Position numbers and translations under genes: made by a program. A stretch of DNA of 11,381 bases from an uncultured Catenibacterium sp. (GTDB lineage: Bacteria; Bacillota_I; Bacilli_A; Erysipelotrichales; Coprobacillaceae): the NCBI GenBank assembly GCA_900764725.1, contig CAAFPB010000311.1, positions 1 through 11,381 on the forward strand. Direction: 5' to 3'. How positions within the stretch are numbered: the first letter of the stretch is position 1; every line of letters starts with the position of its first letter. Shown here piece after piece: positions 7,361 through 11,381 of this stretch. Below the pieces are notes generated by a model. It worked only from the letters and a program-made list of their open reading frames with translations. It ran no database searches and was not told the origin of the DNA.

Positions 7361-7528
7361 GCGCTATTTTATTTTAATTCAACCTCCAAATAAACACATA
7401 AATTTCTCATCTTATTCACATTGAATTCATGTATCATGTCTAGTATGTTTTTGAATTATGTGAATTAAATTCGTCTGTTGTATTAGAATGTGAAAGGTAC
7501 TAGAATACTAGAGAAGGAAGTGATAGAT
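7361..7528 (+). other. Intergenic region with AATTC-type dyads before the aldehyde dehydrogenase gene
   Basis: No gene is visible. The stretch holds several dyads built from the same words: CACATTGAATTCATG (7418-7432), TTGAATTATGTG (7451-7462) and GAATTAAATTC (7462-7472), the last a perfect 5-1-5 palindrome. The first two can pair with each other apart from a 2-base bulge. Weak -10-like TAGAAT boxes occur at 7484-7489 and 7501-7506 without a convincing -35. No hairpin with T-run follows the broken DUF6088-like gene. Confidence 0.35.
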
Positions 7529-8899
7529 ATGGATTTAGAAAAAGTATTTAATGATCAAAAAACGTATTATGACACATTAATGACTAGAGATGTAAGTTTA
7601 AGAATAGATGCAATTAAACGTGTTAAGTTATGGATTAAAGACCATATGGACTTAATAGAAGATGCTTTAGAGAAGGATTTAGGTAAATCTAGAGGAGAAT
7701 CCTATATGACAGAAATAGGACTTACTCTTGAAGCCTGTACATATACATTAAAGAATATTAAGAAATGGGTAAAGAAGGAAAAGGTAAAGACACCTCTTCA
7801 TCAGTTTTTTTCTCGTTCTTATACAATTTATGAACCTTATGGTGTAACTCTTATTATTTCACCTTGGAACTATCCATTCCTACTTGCGATAGAACCACTT
7901 ATTGGTACTATTGCGGCAGGTAACTGTGCAATAGTGAAACCAAGTGAACAGACACCACATACTTCAGCTATTGTAGCACAGCTTATTAATACATGTTTTG
8001 ATAAGGGACATGCTTATTGTGCTGAAGGTGGTTTAGAAGTATCTAAGGAACTTGTAGATTTACCTTTTGATTATATTTTCTTTACTGGTGGCAAGAAAGC
8101 AGGTAGAGAAATCTATATGAAGGCTGCAGAAACATTAACACCTGTCACATTAGAATTAGGTGGTAAGTCTCCTGTTATTTTAACTGATATGATTCCTATG
8201 GAGATTGCAGCTAAACGTATTATATTTGGTAAGTTCTTGAATGCGGGTCAAACTTGTATTGCGCCTGATTACATATTAATCAAGGATAGTATGAAAGCTG
8301 CTTTTATTGATTATGCATCAGAATACATTAAGAAGTTCTTTGGAGAACATCCATTAGAGAGTGAGAACTTATGTAAGATCGTCAATAAAGATCAGTTTGA
8401 TCGTCTAAAGAAACTATTAGAGAATCAGGATATTCTTATTGGTGGAGAAGTAGATGAAGAACACTTAAAGATTGCACCTACTATTGTGAATGATGTAGAT
8501 TTTGATAATCCTTTAATGGAAGAAGAAATATTTGGACCTATTCTTCCACTCGTAGAATACAATAGAATTGAAGAAGCGATTCAATATATTAATAGTCATG
8601 ATAAGCCTCTTGCTCTCTATTTATTCTCTAATGATTCATATCATGCCAATAAGATTCTAGATTTATGTAGTTTTGGTGATGCATGTATTAATGATACAGT
8701 CAGTCATTTTGCGACAAATACACTCCCATTTGGTGGTGTAGGTGCAAGTGGTATTGGTTATTATCATGGTAAGTTTACTTTTGAGACATTCTCTCATCGT
8801 CGTTCTGTATTACATAAGAGCACACGTATTGATTTACCATTTAGATATTATCCACTTACTGATGATAAGATGAAATGGATCAAACGTTTCTTAAAGTAA
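7529..8899 (+). CDS. NAD(P)-dependent aldehyde dehydrogenase, class 3-like
   Basis: This 456 aa enzyme should oxidise an aldehyde to the carboxylate with NAD(P)+. The length and the IISPWNYPFLLAIEP region are typical of the short class 3 (ALDH3/YwdH-like) group. Visible catalytic parts are Asn114 in SPWNYP, Lys137 in VKPSE, FFTGG (184-188) for the cofactor site, general base Glu209 in ELGGKSP, the nucleophile Cys243 in GQTCIAPDY, and EEIFGPILP further on. A GTG start at 7490 is possible, but the ATG at 7529 has AAGGAAG eight bases upstream and yields the usual family N-terminus, so I chose it. It stands alone between intergenic regions. The substrate cannot be told from sequence; medium-chain or aromatic aldehydes are common for the group. 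Confidence 0.93.
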   Translation: MDLEKVFNDQKTYYDTLMTRDVSLRIDAIKRVKLWIKDHMDLIEDALEKDLGKSRGESYMTEIGLTLEACTYTLKNIKKWVKKEKVKTPLHQFFSRSYTIYEPYGVTLIISPWNYPFLLAIEPLIGTIAAGNCAIVKPSEQTPHTSAIVAQLINTCFDKGHAYCAEGGLEVSKELVDLPFDYIFFTGGKKAGREIYMKAAETLTPVTLELGGKSPVILTDMIPMEIAAKRIIFGKFLNAGQTCIAPDYILIKDSMKAAFIDYASEYIKKFFGEHPLESENLCKIVNKDQFDRLKKLLENQDILIGGEVDEEHLKIAPTIVNDVDFDNPLMEEEIFGPILPLVEYNRIEEAIQYINSHDKPLALYLFSNDSYHANKILDLCSFGDACINDTVSHFATNTLPFGGVGASGIGYYHGKFTFETFSHRRSVLHKSTRIDLPFRYYPLTDDKMKWIKRFLK

Positions 8900-8945
8900 T
8901 ACTTACAAACACTTAATGTGAGTGTGATTTCTTCTTAACCCTTTC

Positions 8946-8968
8946 TTTACTATACTGAGTGTAGTAAA
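8946..8968 (+). promoter_or_regulatory. Palindromic operator-like site of micro-cassette 1
   Basis: TTTACTATACT (8946-8956), a central G, and AGTGTAGTAAA (8958-8968) form an 11-1-11 palindrome with one mismatched pair. The arm contains TATACT (8951-8956), a plausible -10 box, so a bound protein would block transcription of the microprotein gene 17 bases downstream. It shares the core CTATACT-N-AGTRTAG with the site at 9158-9176. No family-specific operator could be assigned. Confidence 0.65.
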
Positions 8969-8984
8969 AGAGAGGGTGATAGAT

Positions 8985-9068
8985 ATGAAGTACAATTTAT
9001 ATTGGTTAGGTTCAAAATTAGTTGCTGTTATGATTATGGGAACTATACTTCTATCTGCCACTCATTGA
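8985..9068 (+). CDS. Predicted 27 aa membrane microprotein (cassette 1)
   Basis: The ORF starts MKYNLYWLGSKLV and continues as a hydrophobic stretch (AVMIMGTILLSA) that could form one membrane helix; it ends ATH at TGA. GAGGGTGAT precedes the ATG at a suitable distance. It was not picked up by length-limited ORF calling. Support comes from context: palindrome, ribosome binding site, ORF and terminator follow in order, and the same set is repeated at 9158-9298 with a related product. Between the two, 10 of 27 positions are identical (M1, K2, Y3, W7, S10, K11, V15, I17, I21, A25). Function is unknown. Confidence 0.6.
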   Translation: MKYNLYWLGSKLVAVMIMGTILLSATH

Positions 9069-9072
9069 GTGT

Positions 9073-9103
9073 AAACTAGAGATTAATTTCTCTAGTTTTT
9101 TTT
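9073..9103 (+). terminator. Terminator of micro-cassette 1
   Basis: AAACTAGAGA (9073-9082) pairs perfectly with TCTCTAGTTT (9089-9098) over a 6-base loop, followed by a run of T to 9103. It begins five bases after the stop of the 27-codon ORF, which shows a short transcript is made here. A smaller dyad, CACTCA-T-TGAGTG, covers the stop codon itself (9059-9071). Confidence 0.9.
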
Positions 9104-9157
9104 ACTTAATATTCATTTATTCTTGTGCTTGTAATGATATTTGTATTTTTCTTCTTA

Positions 9158-9176
9158 TTCTATACTAAGTATAGAA
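9158..9176 (+). promoter_or_regulatory. Palindromic operator-like site of micro-cassette 2
   Basis: TTCTATACT (9158-9166), a central A, and AGTATAGAA (9168-9176) form a perfect 9-1-9 palindrome. TATACT (9161-9166) again provides a -10-like box within the left arm. The position relative to the downstream ATG (16 bases from site end to start codon) nearly equals that in cassette 1, arguing that both sites are bound by the same regulator. Confidence 0.7.
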
Positions 9177-9192
9177 AAGGAGAGAGGAAACA

Positions 9193-9285
9193 ATGAAATA
9201 CGAAATTGCTTGGGCAGTCTCTAAGATTATTTGTGTGTTAATCTTATTTGCCATCACCATGTATGCTGGTTATACGGTTCGTTAA
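9193..9285 (+). CDS. Predicted 30 aa membrane microprotein (cassette 2)
   Basis: The product begins MKYEIAWAVSKIICVLI and carries a hydrophobic segment of about 20 residues ending near AGYTVR, consistent with a single-pass membrane peptide with a positively charged C-terminus. GAGAGGAAA lies just upstream of the ATG. It is a paralog of the 27 aa product (MKY at the start, Trp7, Ser10-Lys11, Val15, Ile17 shared). The terminator's left arm is inside the last codons and the stop codon is in the right arm, so the transcript is barely longer than the ORF. Function is unknown; stress-induced or regulator-titrating small membrane proteins are possible models only. Confidence 0.62.
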   Translation: MKYEIAWAVSKIICVLILFAITMYAGYTVR

Positions 9286-9298
9286 TCAGCATTTTTTT
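9263..9298 (+). terminator. Terminator of micro-cassette 2, overlapping its ORF
   Basis: ATGCTGGTTA (9263-9272) pairs with TAATCAGCAT (9283-9292), with one G-U pair, over a 10-base loop, followed by a T-run to 9298. The stem starts seven codons before the microprotein stop and includes the TAA. Confidence 0.85.
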
Positions 9299-9306
9299 AT
9301 TTATTG

Positions 9307-9322
9307 ATGTATAATAATACAT
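9307..9322 (+). promoter_or_regulatory. Promoter -10 and dyad upstream of mrp
   Basis: TATAAT (9310-9315) is a clear -10 box and lies within ATGTAT-AATA-ATACAT, a perfect 6-4-6 dyad. Its outer bases fit the ATGT-N8-ACAT pattern known for PadR/LmrR-type repressors, so repression of the mrp operon by such a protein is possible. No strong -35 is visible, and the dyad may be chance in AT-rich DNA. Confidence 0.5.
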
Positions 9323-9334
9323 GAGGTGAATAAA

Positions 9335-10126
9335 ATGGGTGAATATGATAAGTATTTTAATAAGGATCTTCATAAAGATTTAAATAAGAATTCCCATATT
9401 AAACATGTTATTGCAGTGACTAGTGGTAAGGGTGGTGTAGGTAAGAGTTTAATGACATCACTACTTGCAGTTATGATGAATCGTATTGGGTATAATGTAG
9501 GGGTTCTAGATGCAGATATTACAGGACCATCCATCCCTCAGGCTTTTGGTTTAACTGAGAAGCTTTATGGATGTGATAAGGGCATTATTCCAGCTGAAAC
9601 ACGTACAGGTATTAAGATTGTTTCTTTGAACTTGATGCTAGATAATCCTACTGATCCTGTTGTATGGAGAGGAAGTCTAATTTCTAATACAGTCACACAA
9701 TTCTGGACTGATGTATATTGGGGTGAATTAGATTATTTATTTGTAGATATGCCTCCAGGAACTGGAGATGTTCCTCTTACAGTCTTCCAATCTCTTCCTG
9801 TAGATGGTATTATTACGGTGTCTTCACCACAGGAACTTGTCAGCATGGTTGTAGAGAAATCAGTGAATATGGCACAGATGATGAATATTCCTATTTTAGG
9901 TCTTGTTGAGAATATGAGTTACTATATCTGTCCTGATTGTGGACATAAACATTATTTATTTGGTGAAAGTCATATAGATGAGATTGCGAAGAAGTTCAAT
10001 ATTTCAACTGTATGTCGTTTACCAATGGATCCAGCTATTACTAAAGTAGTAGATGCAGGTCTTATTGAAACAATTACACAGATGGAACTTATGCCTATAG
10101 TGAATGAACTAATGAAGGAGGAGTAG
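9335..10126 (+). CDS. mrp: Mrp/NBP35-family P-loop ATPase, iron-sulfur cluster carrier
   Basis: This 263 aa protein is a MinD-like deviant-Walker ATPase thought to carry and deliver Fe-S clusters in the cytoplasm. The signature GKGGVGKS is at 31-38, followed by LDADITGPSIPQAFGL (58-73), the Walker B region FVDMPPGTGD (136-145), and CPDC (199-202), the pair of cysteines that binds a bridging cluster in a homodimer. The N-terminal MIP18-like domain found in longer Mrp proteins is absent, as in NBP35/ApbC short forms. The ATG at 9335 has GAGGTGA five bases upstream; an in-frame GTG at 9326 overlaps that site and was rejected. The Dabb gene follows after 3 bp and is co-transcribed. Confidence 0.93.
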   Translation: MGEYDKYFNKDLHKDLNKNSHIKHVIAVTSGKGGVGKSLMTSLLAVMMNRIGYNVGVLDADITGPSIPQAFGLTEKLYGCDKGIIPAETRTGIKIVSLNLMLDNPTDPVVWRGSLISNTVTQFWTDVYWGELDYLFVDMPPGTGDVPLTVFQSLPVDGIITVSSPQELVSMVVEKSVNMAQMMNIPILGLVENMSYYICPDCGHKHYLFGESHIDEIAKKFNISTVCRLPMDPAITKVVDAGLIETITQMELMPIVNELMKEE

Positions 10127-10129
10127 AAA

Positions 10130-10414
10130 ATGATTCAGCACGTTGTAGTATGGAAATTTAAAGAAGGTACAGAAGATCTACAGAATCAGTTTGTAGAAGG
10201 ATTAAAAGGACTTGTAGGACAGATTGATGTGATCCGTTCTTTACATGTAGGAAGAAATGAAAATCCTAATGAAACATTTGATGTTTCATTAGTTATGGAA
10301 TTTGATAATATGGAAGATTTATCAAGCTATGCGAATAATCCTAAACATTTAGCTGTTGCGAAAATTGCGAAGGAAAATGCGGAAGTAAGAGCTTGTGTAG
10401 ACTTCACTATCTAA
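10130..10414 (+). CDS. Dabb (stress-responsive A/B barrel) domain protein
   Basis: This 94 aa protein is a single Dabb domain: the N-terminal IQHVVVWKFKEGT strand, a middle HVGRNENPNETFDVSLVMEF and YANNPKHLAVAK are the conserved stretches of the family. Such proteins form dimeric ferredoxin-like alpha/beta barrels; most bacterial members have no established function. The ribosome binding site AAGGAGGAG overlaps the end of mrp and only 3 bp separate the genes, so the two are translationally linked. A good terminator follows directly, so this is the last gene of the operon. Confidence 0.9.
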   Translation: MIQHVVVWKFKEGTEDLQNQFVEGLKGLVGQIDVIRSLHVGRNENPNETFDVSLVMEFDNMEDLSSYANNPKHLAVAKIAKENAEVRACVDFTI

Positions 10415-10418
10415 TATG

Positions 10419-10444
10419 ACTCAGGAATTATCCTGAGTTTTTTT
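10419..10444 (+). terminator. Terminator of the mrp-Dabb operon
   Basis: ACTCAGGA (10419-10426) pairs perfectly with TCCTGAGT (10431-10438) over an ATTA loop, followed by a run of seven T's. It starts five bases after the Dabb stop codon. Confidence 0.93.
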
Positions 10445-10472
10445 AAATACATATCTATTACATAATTTTCAT

Positions 10473-10503
10473 TGTATAATATAGTTATCATGTTTGACGG
10501 AGG
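10473..10503 (+). promoter_or_regulatory. -10 box and ribosome binding site of the nucleotidyltransferase gene
   Basis: TATAAT at 10475-10480, preceded by TG, is the only promoter-like element after the terminator; no clear -35 is seen. GGAGG (10499-10503) lies eight bases before the ATG at 10512. Confidence 0.55.
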
Positions 10504-10511
10504 ATTATATT

Positions 10512-11381
10512 ATGAATACAGCTTTAGTAATTATGGCTGCTGGTATTGGTTCACGTTTTGGTGGAGGAATCAAGCAGTTAGAACCAGTTGGACCTAATGG
10601 TGAAATTATTATGGATTATTCAATCCATGATGCCATTGAAGCAGGTTTCAACAAAATTATCTTTATTATCCGTAAGGATATTGAAGAAGATTTCAGAGAA
10701 GTGATTGGAAATCGTATTGAAGAAGTCGCTAAGAAGTATGATGTAGAAATCGCTTATGCATTTCAGGATTTAAAGGCATTACCAGAAGGTATTGAATGTC
10801 CTGAAGGACGTACTAAGCCTTGGGGTACTGGACAGGCAGTACTTGCATGTGATGGTTTAATTAATGAACCATTCGCAGTTATTAATGCAGATGACTATTA
10901 TGGTAAAGAAGCATTTGTACAGATTCATGATTTCTTATTAGACTATACACCTGAAAAACCAGATCATCTTGCGATGGCAGGATTTATCTTAAAGAACACT
11001 TTAAGTGATAATGGTGGTGTAACTAGAGGGATCTGTGCAGTAAATGAAGAAGGATACTTAACTGATGTAGAAGAAACTAAGAATATCGAAAAGACTTCTA
11101 CTGGTGCACGTGTAGGAGACAGAGAAATTGATCCTAATGTGAATGTATCTATGAACTTCTGGGGATTAACTCCTGAATTCGTAAATACTTTAAAAGATGG
11201 TTTTGTTGAATTCTTTGAAAACATCAAAGATCCACTAAAAGATGAATACCTATTACCTATCTATATTGGTGAACTTCTAAGAGAAAATAAATTAAGTGTT
11301 AAGGTATTAGAAGTACAGGATTCATGGTTTGGTGTAACTTATAAAGAAGATGCACCTGTTGTAAAAGCTTCTTTTAAAGAA
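10512..11381 (+). CDS. Sugar-nucleotidyltransferase-like protein (NTP_transferase fold), 3' end missing
   Basis: The visible 290 codons have no stop before the window edge. The N-terminus MNTALVIMAAGIGSRFGGGIKQ carries the G-x-G-S-R-x-G-G...K-Q nucleotide-binding loop of NDP-sugar pyrophosphorylases (split here as AAGIGSRFGG, residues 9-18, and KQ at 21-22). PWGTGQAVL (about 103-111) and FAVINADDYYG (about 122-132), with the metal-binding Asp pair, follow as expected. The family is typically about 300 aa, so only a short tail should be missing. It probably transfers a nucleotidyl group to a sugar phosphate or similar phosphorylated substrate, which cannot be identified here. It forms its own transcription unit after the mrp-Dabb terminator. 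Confidence 0.88.
   Translation, partial: MNTALVIMAAGIGSRFGGGIKQLEPVGPNGEIIMDYSIHDAIEAGFNKIIFIIRKDIEEDFREVIGNRIEEVAKKYDVEIAYAFQDLKALPEGIECPEGRTKPWGTGQAVLACDGLINEPFAVINADDYYGKEAFVQIHDFLLDYTPEKPDHLAMAGFILKNTLSDNGGVTRGICAVNEEGYLTDVEETKNIEKTSTGARVGDREIDPNVNVSMNFWGLTPEFVNTLKDGFVEFFENIKDPLKDEYLLPIYIGELLRENKLSVKVLEVQDSWFGVTYKEDAPVVKASFKE

Noticed and set aside
7490..7528. GTG at 7490 as start of the aldehyde dehydrogenase
   Set aside because: The ATG at 7529 has AAGGAAG at ideal spacing, and the extra 13 residues are not typical of the family.
8904..8927. Terminator after the aldehyde dehydrogenase gene
   Set aside because: Only a 5-bp stem (ACACT/AGTGT) with no T-run is visible, too weak to call.
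10964..11227. 87-codon ORF on the - strand
   Set aside because: It is antisense to the nucleotidyltransferase gene, which has family motifs through this region.

Overview
The window is AT-rich, densely coded DNA with strong AAGGAGG-type ribosome binding sites, hairpin-plus-T-run terminators and a methionine T-box leader. This is typical of a low-GC Bacillota chromosome. The protein flavour (XRE-type regulators in tandem, a two-domain MetRS, many AAA_14/DUF4143-type ATPases in the group) suggests a gut Erysipelotrichales-like organism; this placement is an inference, not shown by any marker gene.

Layout. (1) 78-2913, + strand: two adjacent paralogous 460-482 aa regulators with an N-terminal XRE-like HTH and a large unassigned C-terminal region, ending at a bidirectional terminator shared with metG. 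(2) 2940-5127, - strand: methionyl-tRNA synthetase behind a complete T-box riboswitch (promoter, stem I with AUG specifier, T-box sequence, leader terminator). (3) 5184-7360: an accessory-looking block. An AAA_14/DUF4143-type ATPase gene on the - strand is bracketed by three direct copies of a 33-bp imperfect palindrome. Divergent to it lies a DUF6088/AbiEi-like gene that is broken by one extra A in an A6 run and has no toxin partner. (4) 7529-8899: class 3-type aldehyde dehydrogenase. (5) 8900-9334: a stretch without long genes that holds two tandem micro-cassettes. Each has a near-perfect palindrome over a -10-like box, a 27 or 30 codon membrane microprotein beginning MKY, and its own terminator. 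(6) 9335-10414: mrp-type Fe-S carrier ATPase and a Dabb-domain protein in one operon. (7) 10512 to the window end: a sugar-nucleotidyltransferase-like gene cut by the window edge.

The housekeeping parts (metG, mrp, ALDH, nucleotidyltransferase) are ordinary. The two parts that known features do not explain are the paired operator/microprotein cassettes at 8946-9298 and the 33-bp palindromic repeats around the ATPase gene. The tandem regulators are a third item of interest because their ligand-sensing half is unassigned.
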